Source: Buddleja alternifolia
Taxonomy: Eukaryota; Streptophyta; Magnoliopsida; Lamiales; Scrophulariaceae
NCBI GenBank assembly: GCA_019426215.1
Contig: CM033404.1
Span: 62,001 to 126,000, forward strand
Direction: 5' to 3'
Length of the DNA: 64,000 nucleotides
Shown: positions 23,911-35,384 of the stretch, one piece after another
How positions within the stretch are numbered: position 1 is the stretch's first letter
How the letters are laid out: the number at the start of each line of letters is the position of its first letter
Translations under genes and position numbers: made by a program
The notes under the pieces: generated by a model
What the model was told of the DNA's origin: nothing
What the model saw: only the letters and a program-made list of their open reading frames with translations
Databases searched by the model: none

Positions 23911-24822
23911 TTAATATGGGCCATTACTACCAAATGAACTTCCAAGACTTGGATGATATGGTTGATTGAGAGAGAGTTTAATTGTTCGGTTGTTGGATGA
24001 TCTATGTATGTCTATACATTCTTCGAGATCAGCATCGCAAGTCAAAAGCACCCATTCAGAGTCATCATCCAGATATTTCAAATCAACCCTGCTGCTGCCA
24101 TTGTCTATGTTAAAACGCCTCAACACCTCTTGCTGTAAATCTTTAAAACCCCAGTGCGGTTGCAGACTAAAACGGATCTTTTCTTCCCCAAAAGCAGCTT
24201 TTACTCTAAAGGTATTCTTTGGCAGAGTTGGAGCAGGCTCATGTTCACTGAAAATCTTGTGGCTGTAAGATCGAACCAGAAGCTTTGTTTCCTGTTGGCC
24301 CAACTCATGCAATTCTGCATCACTGCGTGCTCTCTTTAGAGTCTGCTGTTCTGTTGATAAAGCATCAGAACCATTTACAGGGAAAGATGATTGCTTCACC
24401 CCAGTAGAACAACAGTAACTTGAACTGGAGCTGTGACTACCCGAGGAAGAAGGTGATTTTGAAGCAGTGGTAGTAGGACTTGTTAACAAGATTGTGCCCT
24501 CAGGCTGAGTGTCGGCCTGTTGCGTATTTGATGTTGGCAAGCCACTGCTTCCTGGTACATTAGGAGACACAAGTTCTGGGAAGTTGTTATAAAAAGAACT
24601 GAGTTGAATAGAACCCTCCGCACCCTGCACTGAATCGATCACAACCTGAAGCTTCCTCAACGAGTGACCAACTTTCTTTATCTTTCGAGAAGGCCACCGA
24701 GTTATCCCATGTTGTCTACATATTCTTTTCAAGGTAGTTGGACATACTGCAATAGGAATAGCATATATAGATTAATAAAGGGCCGGGGCGTAGGCATAGA
24801 TGGTTTAACCAAAAATAAATAA

Positions 24823-24858
<36 letters not shown>

Positions 24859-27080
24859 AAGGCTGGGAATCAGTAAAATGCCATGTTGACATATTAATTG
24901 ATTACGTGAAGCAAGTATGAGAGATTAACACACCTCCAATGTTCTTGGCAGCATCTTTTAGACTCCCAGCAAAATATTGCCTAAGTACTTGCAAGCTAAT
25001 AGTTTTCTCAGATTTTGTCCGTCTTTTTTCATTGTTTGTTTTAGCACCCAAGGAAAGTTGCCCACCAGCCAAAAAGAGGTTTGGACTACCCCCCATTGGT
25101 TTGGGTCCGGAGTCCTGCTCTAGAAAAGATGGGACATGATGCAAGTTATCCCATTGGGTTGTGACCATCCTGAACTCTTCTTCTGGTTCTTCCTTGTGAG
25201 GACCCAAAGAAACAGCAACTCCTTTACCTTTGTGCTGGGGATCCATCATGTGCATGATCCAGGACGAAGATGCTTCTTTAGAAAGAAGTTTCTTTTCATC
25301 AACTATTCTACCAGCTCTGAGTGAAGTTTCTTGAGCCAACTCCTCATCCGTAACTACTCGTAAACTCTGGCAAGTTCTTTGTATAACAGATGATAATGAG
25401 TCAAGCATGAGCCTCTGATCTTCACCATCTTTGCAATTTAGAGGCAAGAATAACTCTAAAACAAAATCAGCTGTTCCAGTATATGTACTTCTGAGTCGTA
25501 TTGCCACAGCAGCACACAAATGGAACATGCGGGCATGATGTGCGAGAGGATATTCTGTTTTGCTAAAAGCTGTTATGTCCTCAGCAAAACATGGTTGATT
25601 TGTGAGGAAAGCTTTCCCAGCGATGCCTTCACCTTTGAGCAAGTGATGCTCAGAACATGCCTCATGGAACCCAGATATTTGTTGATCAGCCACATAGCAG
25701 GCTGAGTCTATAGTTGAAACACAACATGCATAGTTCTCATCTGAATGCCGGCAACCACCTTTGTCTTGTTCAATACAGGGAGCCCATGTCTGTGCCAAAG
25801 GCAATCTATGTGTGTCGCATACACATTTCAACACATTTCTGATCTCCGCCACTGCACCATGGTAACTTTCATTGCAATCCTGATATAAAAGTCGCATCTC
25901 TCTTTTAGGAATAAATTTCAAAATGCAGAGGAATAATGTTGAAATCATATTATCTATTTACCTCGACATTGGGAGGAGTCCGAATATTAGAGCTCTTTAA
26001 ATCAACAGCCTGCAAAGAGAAAATTTTGTTCAGGAAAAAGGTGAGCAATTTAGATGACAAGCATTGAGAACACATAGGGATTCAGAAGATTTTCTATTCA
26101 CAGTTTGAAGAGAAAATATAAAGAGTGAAAGAGAAGAAGACGACCTCTAGAGCTTTGCAGACGTTTTCAAGTTCGGGACGATAATTGACTTTCTGACTAG
26201 TGGTCACAATTTCAACCACCCCCAAGCAATTACCACTGCCTCGTTCGAAAATAGGAAGTGCGAGTGATCCTCTAACGTCATACTGCTGAGCGTGATTCAC
26301 ACGTGGATACTCCTCTCTTTTGAAAAAACGAACATCTGGAGTCCATTCAGGCAACTTCTTCAAGAAAACGCGTCCGGGCAATCCAACATATTCCTTAGAG
26401 TCCTCATCTGCTGCAAACTGGTAATTTTGTGAAACATCTCTGTACTCTACAAGATTCTTGCAGTCTGGGTTGAGTTTGAATGGTTGCCTATTAGTTGTGA
26501 GGACTTGCCTGCCTTCTCTCTTCACAGGAACCCATATCTGAATAAGAATATCTTTATCCCTTATAGACTCTTTTAGGTGGTTGATAGCATGCGCTAATTT
26601 CTTCCTCACTGAGATAGTGCGAACTGGGTTCCTGTTTGGTCCAACCCACAACCTTTTGTTCACTTCAGTTTCTTCGACCACAAAATTTGGGGATTGAGAA
26701 ACGGAAGGAACAGAGGTTTCATGGTTTTGCGCTTGAGTTGTAGTAGTTAATTCATCCATTTGATAATAACTAAGAGACGGCTCTCCAAGATAATTTGATG
26801 TGTCTGTTTCTTTTAAAAAACTGTCCTGATGTGGCTTTGTATTTAAACTGTTGCCTATATCTATATCTATGTTATTAGTCTGTGAAAGAGGAGGAAAGTA
26901 AAAAGAAGTGGAACTTAGATCGGTAGAAGTAGGGTGCCAAAAGTTGGATCCATCAGTAGCAGTAGCAGTCTCTAACCAGAATCCATCATACAATAGTTCG
27001 TCCATGAGATTGAAATCAATATTGCTGCTGTCTGATAAAGTAGTTCCAACTCGTGTGAAGCCACCATCTTCCATCATCAA
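23911..27080 (-). CDS. NIN-like protein, NLP1/2/4/5 type transcription factor
   Basis: Four coding exons on the minus strand: 27080-26145, 26009-25962, 25879-24934, 24746-23911; about 921 residues. The N-terminal [13 protein letters not shown] motif and the GAF-like nitrate-response region ([28 protein letters not shown]) fit the family. The RWP-RK DNA-binding domain is split by the last intron: [23 protein letters not shown], then [14 protein letters not shown] and [12 protein letters not shown]-terminal PB1 domain has the acidic [19 protein letters not shown] motif. NLPs bind nitrate-responsive elements and drive nitrate-induced genes; regulation is mainly by nitrate-dependent nuclear retention. 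Residues such as CRHSDENY favour NLP4/5 or NLP1/2 over NLP6/7. Three ATGs in a row make the start slightly uncertain; all give the same protein. Confidence 0.93.
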
Positions 27081-27361
27081 TCCTTCTCATTCCTCCATTC
27101 CCATAAAATCAATCCTAGACCATCCACAAAAATGCAAACAAATCACAAACCAAAACACAGAAGCAGTGTAAAAATAAAAATTAAAAAAAAGAAAACAAGA
27201 GGAATTTCCACAAAGATTTCCATTCCCCTGGCTTCCGAAGCCCTATCACTCCCAGAGGCACACTAACATCGCCAATTAAAATTTGCAAGCCAATTATCAG
27301 AAATCCATTTCAGAGACCAAACACACCTGCTGCTGCTGCTTCTTCTTCTTCTTCTTCTTCT

Positions 27362-27405
<44 letters not shown>

Positions 27406-28560
27406 ATTCATAGTTTTTACCTTAAGCCCCCCAAAAGATAAAACTAAACCAACAGAAAAAGACTCTAAAAAGTTATAGCACAATAAGGAAACTCTATAAA
27501 AACAGCCACTACAATAGCTTCACCATGGCATGGCAGGGCAGGGGTCAGAAACATTTGAGCTCCCTTAGTTAGAGAATCTTGTTTAGAATCAAATTTCATA
27601 TTCCTTCTTTTTTGTTTTATTTTTTACAGGGTAGGGGGGAAAGCCCATAGAGTGAGACTTGCACAAAACTATTGGTGACAGGAAGTTGATATGTTGTGGG
27701 ACAGACTCTCAAAGAACAATTTCTTACACAAGGAAACCAGAGTCACATCGGAAATCAAGAGCAAAAGAACCATAAAAATTATGGATCTTTGAATAATTAT
27801 TATTATTAATAATAATCCAGATTCCAGACCAACCCTGATGTGAAAAAACAAAAGAAAAGGCAGGCACCATTTTTAGCTATAAAAAGTGATGAATGACAAG
27901 AGCAAGCAACACAGAAAAAGGTGAGCCAAGATTAAGCACCTCATTTGATTCCAAAATCACCATAACAGATGGCAGGCAGGTCTTAAAAGAGATAAAAATA
28001 GAAAAACGGAGAAAGGGTGAGAAAGAAAAAGGCAAGAACCAGAACCAGAACCAGAACCACTCACTTTAAGGAGTTTCCTTCCCGTCGTCAAGCCAGACAC
28101 CATTTTCTGTTTGTATTTGTTTTCAGCAAAGAGATTATTATTATTATTATTATTATTATTAACAAAGTGAGTGAGTTGAGTGGCAGATTAGATTAGATAT
28201 ATGAGAGGATGAAAGGGGTTTGTGTGTTAATAAGTCAGTTTGTTGATATTATGCCCACAAGAGATTTCTTTGTATCACAAAACTCTCTTCTGTTTCTCTC
28301 ACCAACACAAAACAGAGAAGAAAAATATCAGTTTGGGTGTATCAGTATGTATGTATATTTCAGGCAGGTTCTTTGTTTTGCGCATATCATATCTTATTGA
28401 TATTCATTTATATGGGGGCACTGTAGTGTAGGAAAGAAAGAAAGAAAGAAAGAAAGAAATTGCAATGTGAGAGTGGGGGTGGGAAGGGGGAAGAATCTCT
28501 CATATGCAAAAGCTATGCCCCATGGGTCCCACGAAAATGACACGGGTAACACTTGCTTAT
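27081..28560 (-). promoter_or_regulatory. Leader and promoter region of the NLP gene
   Basis: Just upstream of the start (minus strand) lie a pure (CT)n/(GA)n tract (27364-27400) and a (GAA)n/(CAG)n tract (27329-27360), typical of GAGA-factor (BPC) targets and 5' UTRs. Further out are (TTA)n near 28135-28160 and (GAAA)n near 28432-28459. A 5' UTR intron is possible but was not placed. Confidence 0.5.
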
Positions 28561-29573
28561 GATGATATCATCATCATCTTCTCTCTCTCTCTACTTCGTC
28601 TTCACACTTTATGAAAAGAAGATCAACCTTTTCTATATATATATGTATATATATTTATTTATTATATTATGCAATACAATTACTTGTACTGTGTATTACT
28701 TTTGGTAGAGGATTATTATTATTCCTTTATTACCACAGCACAGCTATTATATGTATGTAGAAGAAGAATCCTGGAAGGTGGAGAGAAGCTGGCTGGCTGG
28801 CTGGCTAGTTTTGAGCTGCAGTTCCATAACACTCCCTTGCAATTACACTTTTTATGATTGGAATTAGTTACTAGTTTCTCTGGAAATTAAATTTATTATT
28901 AATACAAAGTCTTTTTCTTTCTGAATGAAAAGATTCTTTAATTTATAACCATATATATATATATATATGTATATATATTATTGACTTGAAGATTCTCTGC
29001 TCTCCTTCACTTTTAAGTTTTAACTACACAAGATAAACTACTTCCAAGTTCCAACTTCGTCACTTGCTTACAGTGTCTTTTGTGTGTGTATACATGTATG
29101 TATGTATATACACAAACTGGCACACACGTACACACCACAAATCAAGACATTCATTTCTACTAGTTTCTTTAATGTTCCATCGCCCATGAACATAACATCT
29201 GTGGTCCCAGGCAATTCAATTTATACACATACACCTTTATTCAAATTTTACATGTGTAAACTCAAAATCTTTTTACCTAATATATGCATGCAGCAGCTGT
29301 ACATCTGTTTACTTAATAGTTCCCTGCTACTATTGCATGTGGAGCAACAGTAGTGTTGTATTTGTTTCATAATAATGCGTGCATGTAAGAAATATATGAC
29401 TCGTATATTTTATTTACATATGATTATTTTATCAATATTCAAGTTTATTTGATAAAATATTATTTATGTAAATATTAAGTGATTAAGTACCTATTGGCTA
29501 GAAGAAGAGTCATGGCTATACTAAAAAGATGTATTGATGGGAGGGATTTATTAGTGTTTCATTAAAGAGGAAT
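28561..29573. other. Intergenic, microsatellite-rich
   Basis: TA runs near 28635-28655 and 28950-28977, short GGCT repeats near 28790 and AT-rich DNA. No coding or transposon ends seen, up to the LTR at 29574. Confidence 0.5.
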
Positions 29574-29930
29574 TGATGAGTGAAGAACGAATAAATAATA
29601 ATTGCAATAATAATAATAATAATAATAATAAAAACAAGAACACGTCTTGCCCAGGTCCAATTCAGTGATCAATCGATAATCATTACAATCACCCTATCAG
29701 AATATTTATACTCTTCTATTACTCCTACCAACTTAAGACTCTGTCTAAATAAGGAAACTAATAATAATTAACAACTATCTAATTAATATTACTACTGATA
29801 AGAATAATAATGCGATCCATCCTCTGCACACTGGCTTCCCACCATCTTTTTGTGCCTCACATAGACCCGCATTGGTCTCGGATCACTCACCAATGGTTTT
29901 GACCCTTCTTCGTCTTCTCGCTCCACATCA
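29574..29930 (-). repeat. 3' LTR of the old gypsy element
   Basis: 357 bp; contains (AAT)n near 29606-29630 and the end of the pol frame (VSDPRPMRVYVRHKK). Confidence 0.9.
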
Positions 29931-32900
29931 ATTTCCTCCCCCTCTGAAACAGCCTTGTCCTCAAGGCGGAAAGCCGGAAATTGCGCTTGAAACTCCTCTT
30001 TGTCCACCCATGATGCATCTTCTTTCGGTTTTCCCCGCCACGCTATTAACAATTCACGCACAGTCTTGCCATCCACAACCCGAATTCGTGCACTAAGAAC
30101 AGCCTCGGGTTCAAACCATCCTTCAAAATATTCGCCACTGCCTCAACTCGACACTCCTCGGGCAAATAACGTTGGATCGACGGAGGAGGCCTCCCATATA
30201 CAACCTCGAAAGGTGTAATCCTCGCCGCCGTTTGAAATGCGGTGTTATACCAAAACTCTGCCCAAGATAGCCACCCAACCCATTTCTTTGGTTGTTCAGA
30301 AGTAAAACAACGAAGATAAGTCTCCAAAACTCGATTTAACACCTCTATTTGCCTGTCCGTCTCCGGGTGATAAGTCGTACTGAATTTCAACTTCGTTCCC
30401 TACATTCGAAAAATTTCGCGCCAAAAAGAACTCATAAAAATTGGGTCACGATCGCTCACAATCGACCTCGGAACGCTGTGCAATCGGAAGATCTCTCGAA
30501 CGATACTTTCGCCACTCCTTGTGCCGTGGTCGGACTTTTAAAAGGGATAAAATGCCCATATTTGGACAACCTGTCAACTACCACCATTGTAACAAGAACC
30601 CCAAATCAAGTTGGGAATCAGTAGCGGTTGCAACAAATCGGCGGGTGACTGCGCATCATACTTCGATTTTTGACATATGAGACACTCCGCCACGTAGTCC
30701 CGAACTCGTCGAAACATTCCCCGCCAATAAACACTCGCAACCAATCGTCGATAAGTACGGAGAACCCCGACATGCCCCTCTGACGGTGTATCATGAAATT
30801 CGTATAGTAACTTAGGTATCCAACCCGAGTCAACTGGTAAAACTATCCTTTCTTTAAAGGTGTGCCCGGGTCGACTCGAGTCGTCCTTCTCTATTTGTTC
30901 AATAATCTTTCGTGTCTCTCCATTCCGGCGCTGCTCTTCTAAAATGTTTGACATTGTCGCTCAATTCGGACCGCTCAAAACTGAACATTCGGCCTCTCTC
31001 CCTCCCCGTCGAGATAATGAATTCGCCGCCTTATTCGTAATCTCGATTTTATACACAATGTCAAAATCATACCCCAATAATTTTGCAACCCAATTCTGCT
31101 GCGATGGGGTGGTAATTTTCTATTTCAGCAGGTGTTTCAAGCTGTGGTGGTCAGTTCGTACAATAAAGCGTCGGACAATTAAGTACGGTCTCCAATGTTG
31201 ACCAATCCCATCAATTCCCGTTCATAGGCCGAAATCGATCGCGAACCCTCTTGCAATGCCTTACTAAAGTACGCAATAGGCCTCTTTTCTTGCATTAATA
31301 CCGCCCCTACGCTAACCCCCAACGCATCACATTCTATTACAAATTCCCTTGAAAAATTCGGCATCGCAAGTACCGGTGTCGTGGTCAATGCTGTTTTGAG
31401 CTCTTGAAATGCCCATGCAGCCGCGTCTGACCACTCAAACAGCCCGCCGCTTTCTTTTTCACCAATTGAGTCAAAGGCCGCGCTATCACCCCATAGCCTT
31501 AGACGAACCGACAGTAATACCACGTCAATCCCAAAAATCCGCGAACCTCCTTGACCAACTTAGGCACTGGCCAATCCTTCACTGCTCCCACCTTCCCCGG
31601 GTCCATAGCTACCCCCGCCGCCAAAATTATGTGTCCTAAATATTCAACCTCCAAACACCTGAAGGCACACTTTCTTCGGTTGGCCACAAATTTATGCTTA
31701 CATAATATTAGTTAGTACATGCGAAAGATGCTCAATATGCTCAGAATGAGAACGACTATAAACCAACATATCATCGAAAAATACCAAAATGAACTTACGT
31801 AACCAAGGCCGAAATATGTCATTCATAGTGGATTGAAACATGGCAGGTGCATTTGAGAATCCGAACGGCATGACTAGAAATTCATAGTGGCCACTATGGG
31901 TGTGAAACGCCGTCTTGGCCACATCCCCTTTGTTCATCCTTATCTGATGATATCCAGACCTCAAATCAACTTTCGAAAACATTTTTGCCCCGGCAAGCTC
32001 ATCTAACATCTCTTGGATCATGGGAATACGATACTTATCCGGTACCGTCGCTTTGTTTAATTACCGATAATCCACACAAAATCTCCAACTCACATCCTTC
32101 TTCTTGACTAACAAAACTGGGCTCGAAAATGGGCTCGAGCTTGATCGAATGATTCTCGCTGCTAACATGTCAGCTACAAGCTTCTCAATCTCGTCCTTCT
32201 GCGTATGTCCATATCGATAGGGTCGAACCGAAACGGGGCCCTTTTCTTGTACCAGCTCAATGCGATGATCCGTCGGTCGAGTCGGGGGTAATCCCTCTGG
32301 ATCACCAAACACATCCTCAAATTGGTCTAACAAGCGAGCCACGCCCCCTTCCGAGCTGCCCTCAACCGCTGTAACTACCCAACAATGGCTTGGTTCCAAT
32401 AGAACTGCACGAATCTCCACCTCCTCGTCTCTCATTATCAGGTTAAACGGCGCTTCAGCCCGACACGTGGCCCATCTCCTTCTAATCGCATGGTTCCCCT
32501 TGGTGTTAAAGCTCAAATGCATCTCTTCCCAATCCATCGTCATCTTGCCTAATGTCCGCAGCCACGCCACTCTTAATATCATATCAATACCCCCGAGTGG
32601 AAACACATAATAATCAATCGTCACTGTTGTTCCATCAAAACGGATTGGCAACTGTTGGCATAACCCTGTTGCATTAGTACGGCAACCATCTCCCAACCTT
32701 ACCCAGAATCGGCTAGCGTGGTCAACATCCAATTTTAGTACCCTCACCAATCTGTCTGAAATAAAATTATGACTCGCACCGCTGTCAACTAAAACCCTCA
32801 CCTCTTGGTCCCCCACAAATCCCTTGAGCCGTAGGGTTCGTGGACTCGATAATCCCACGGCTGAGCACATAGACAACGCCACTTCCTCAACCGGCTGGCC

Positions 32901-34021
32901 CTCCCCTATTTTGGCTGTTTCGCCCACATACTCAGTCAATGCAATCTTCTCCAACTCCAATTCGGTTGCTTCCTCGTCCCCCACAAGCATGACCCGTAGT
33001 GATTTATAAGGGCATTCGTGTTGTGTGGGATGATAGGGTTGTTCACAACGAAAACATAGGCCCCGACGACGTAAGTCCTCCCTCTTAGAGTCCGATAATC
33101 TCACAAACTGAGCCCGTGTAGGCCCCTGCCCCGAGCTGGTTCCTCGTCCGTTAGCTGGTGCCCCTACCCCGCTTGACTGAGGCACCGCCGGTAAAGCCAG
33201 CGGAGCCGGAGCAGCCGAAATACGTGGGGCCGAAGTCATAGTTTGGGCTGGTTGCCAGTTCGGCCTTAACACCCCACTGCCCCTTTGTTGTACACGCAAA
33301 ACTACCTCGACATTCAATGTCATCTTCATTGCCGTGTCTGGATCAACTGCGTCCAATACACGTGCTTGCACCCGAACCTCCTCGCGTAGCCCATGCATAA
33401 ACAGCCCCAGTAAGGTCTCCTCAGTTAAGGCGGATAACTGATTTGCCAGTTGTGTAAAGGCATCGATGTATTTCTCTACCGTATCGGTGTGCCGAGTAAA
33501 CGCCAACCGTTCATATGCGTTACCGACACAACGATCATTAAAACGCGAGATCAATGCATGTGTTAATTCTTGCCATGTAAACTGGGGTCTTTTACGTTTA
33601 AACCAACGAAACCAATTCAACGCGAGCCCCTCCATGGCCACTATACTTAATTGAATTTTCTGCGCATCAACAGATAGAGGTCAAAGTGTTGGTCTAGACG
33701 TGCTAGCCAACTCAGTGGATCATCCCCCGCAAAATTCGAAAGAGGTGGAATGCCAGTGGTGCCTTCCGCGTGCGCCTAGATCGGTTGTGCCGCCATGGCT
33801 GCTGAGCCCGCGGCGGCAGCGCTAGTGGCCGAATTGGCTGTGCCCGACTACATTGGCGACAGCGCCGCTGTCACCTCCCTCATCTCTCTCATGAACTCGC
33901 TCATCTGTTGTTTCAGTTGGATAATATACTCCGACATCGCACCAATGCTTTCTTCCAACGCCGCCACACGCCCATCGTTACTTCCTTCTCCAACCACCAA
34001 TCCTGATCGTGTTTCTAGCAT
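29792..34021 (-). pseudogene. Broken gag-pol of the old gypsy element
   Basis: Gag starts at 34021 (MLETRSGLVV); the best surviving frame is 32061-33641 (gag, CCHC knuckle CFRCEQPYHPTQHEC, protease [12 protein letters not shown], start of RT). Later pieces are RT (31698-32021, FFDDMLVYS), RNase H (31179-31523), integrase zinc finger (30574-30954) and integrase end (30046-30390), in shifting frames. Two deletions show against the young relative: near 30600, removing the first catalytic Asp region of integrase, and near 30118, removing about 100 codons between integrase and chromodomain. Not functional. Confidence 0.9.
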
Positions 34022-34030
34022 TGTTTGAAA

Positions 34031-34048
34031 ATCCGACAGGTCGGACCA
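34031..34048 (-). other. Primer binding site, tRNA-Tyr type
   Basis: The plus strand reads ATCCGACAGGTCGGACCA, 3 bp inside the LTR; one base away from the site at 9169-9186 and from the plant tRNA-Tyr 3' end. Confidence 0.75.
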
Positions 34049-34051
34049 AAT

Positions 34052-34398
34052 TGATGAGTGAAGAACGAATAAATAATAATTGCAATAATAATAAAAAAAA
34101 AACAAGAACACGTCTTGCCCAGGTCCAATTCCGTGATCAATCGATAATCATTACAACCACCCTATCAGAATATTTATACTCTTCTACTACTCCTACCAAC
34201 TTAAGACTCTGTCTAAATAAGGAAACTAATAATAATTAACAACTATCTAATTAATATTACTACTGATAAGAATAATAATGTTATCCATCCACTGCACGCT
34301 GGTTTCCCACCATCTTCTTGTGCCTCACATAGACCCGCATCGGTCTCGGATCACTTACCAATGGTTCTGACCCCTCTTCGTCTTCTCGCTCCACATCA
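34052..34398 (-). repeat. 5' LTR of the old gypsy element
   Basis: 347 bp, same ends as 29574-29930, with a shortened AAT/A tract. Confidence 0.9.
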
Positions 34399-35254
34399 AG
34401 TGTGGTCCTCTCTCTATCTCTAGACAATTACATGTCTCTATACTCTGACATTACGTAAAAAGGCAGAAAATATTCTGATAAAAGTATCCAGATATTTCCA
34501 TCACTGAAAGAGGGGTTAAGGGAGAGAAATCAATCTTCCTCAAAAAGACATTACAAACAAACAAGTGACTCCATACCAACAAGATTGACACTAAAAGCTA
34601 TGGATGAAAGTTAGTCATTTATTGTTTGAAGATTTTGCGAAAATCATAAAGTTCACAATTATGAGAAACATGCAATTTATGAAATTTAACTTACAATTTT
34701 TATTTACTCGATCTTGATACATATCATTTATTTTTCCATTTAATTTTGATTAAGGGTCTTTCCTTCCTGCATTTCTTTTATTCAGTTCGGATCTTCTATT
34801 ACAAATGTTGTTGCAATCTCCTATTGCACTTCACATTTGAATGTCATGTGTATAAATTATTTACTTGAATATAAATATAATATGAATTATATTTACTTGT
34901 CGGGCAAGCATGAGATGCAACACAATTTTCCAATAGAAGATCTTGTGTCTTTTTATACATAATAATTTTGAAAATTCATTTGGGTGGTAGATACCGGTAT
35001 AAACCATTAATCTTTGAAATAGTAATACTGCAAATATATAGTGCAAATTTTTTCATAATTTCGATGTAATCGTGAAACCATTAGCTGAATTTTAGAGTAG
35101 AGTATTTGAGATTTGTTTTGATAATAATTCATAATCAAATTTTTGTGTAAAATCCAATTAATATCATTTATAACCAAGTCAGTAATATAGAATGTTATAT
35201 TGTCACTGTTTCTCTTTTAGCAATTGATGGATTATAACTTTTCAATAAAGATAT
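34399..35254. other. Intergenic AT-rich gap between two retrotransposons
   Basis: No gene, splice pattern or inverted repeat recognised. Confidence 0.5.
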
Positions 35255-35380
35255 TGTTATAAAGTAAATCTCCACACTGGTTATATTAAACACCAAGAGT
35301 TTATATAGAGATACAAAATAATAATAAGCAGAAAAGGAAATAAATAAATTAGGAACCTAGTCTAATATAAACTCTTAACA
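35255..35380 (-). repeat. 3' LTR of the copia element
   Basis: 126 bp, TG...CA, preceded in the minus-strand sense by polypurine GCGGGGGAG. Confidence 0.88.
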
Positions 35381-35384
35381 CTCC

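Larger units (their letters stand above)
29574..34398 (-). mobile_element. Old, deleted Ty3/gypsy chromovirus
   Basis: LTRs start TGATGAGTGAAG and end CTCCACATCA (357 and 347 bp). They differ at many points and in an AAT tract, so the insertion is old. Minus strand: primer site, gag-protease-RT, RNase H, integrase pieces, chromodomain-like end, polypurine tract (minus-strand reading of 29931-29944, GAGGGGGAGGAAAT), LTR. It is a relative of 4213-9604, with the same primer site and the same reading of coding sequence into the 3' LTR. The flanks GGAAT and AGTGT do not match. Confidence 0.92.

Noticed and set aside
24902..25948. NLP middle frame taken as a separate gene with its own ATG
   Set aside because: Splice sites and protein conservation place it as the third exon of one NLP gene.
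29553..29557. AGTGT as left target duplication of the old chromovirus, matching AGTGT at 34399
   Set aside because: It is 16 bp away from the LTR, and a 5-base match this near is likely by chance.
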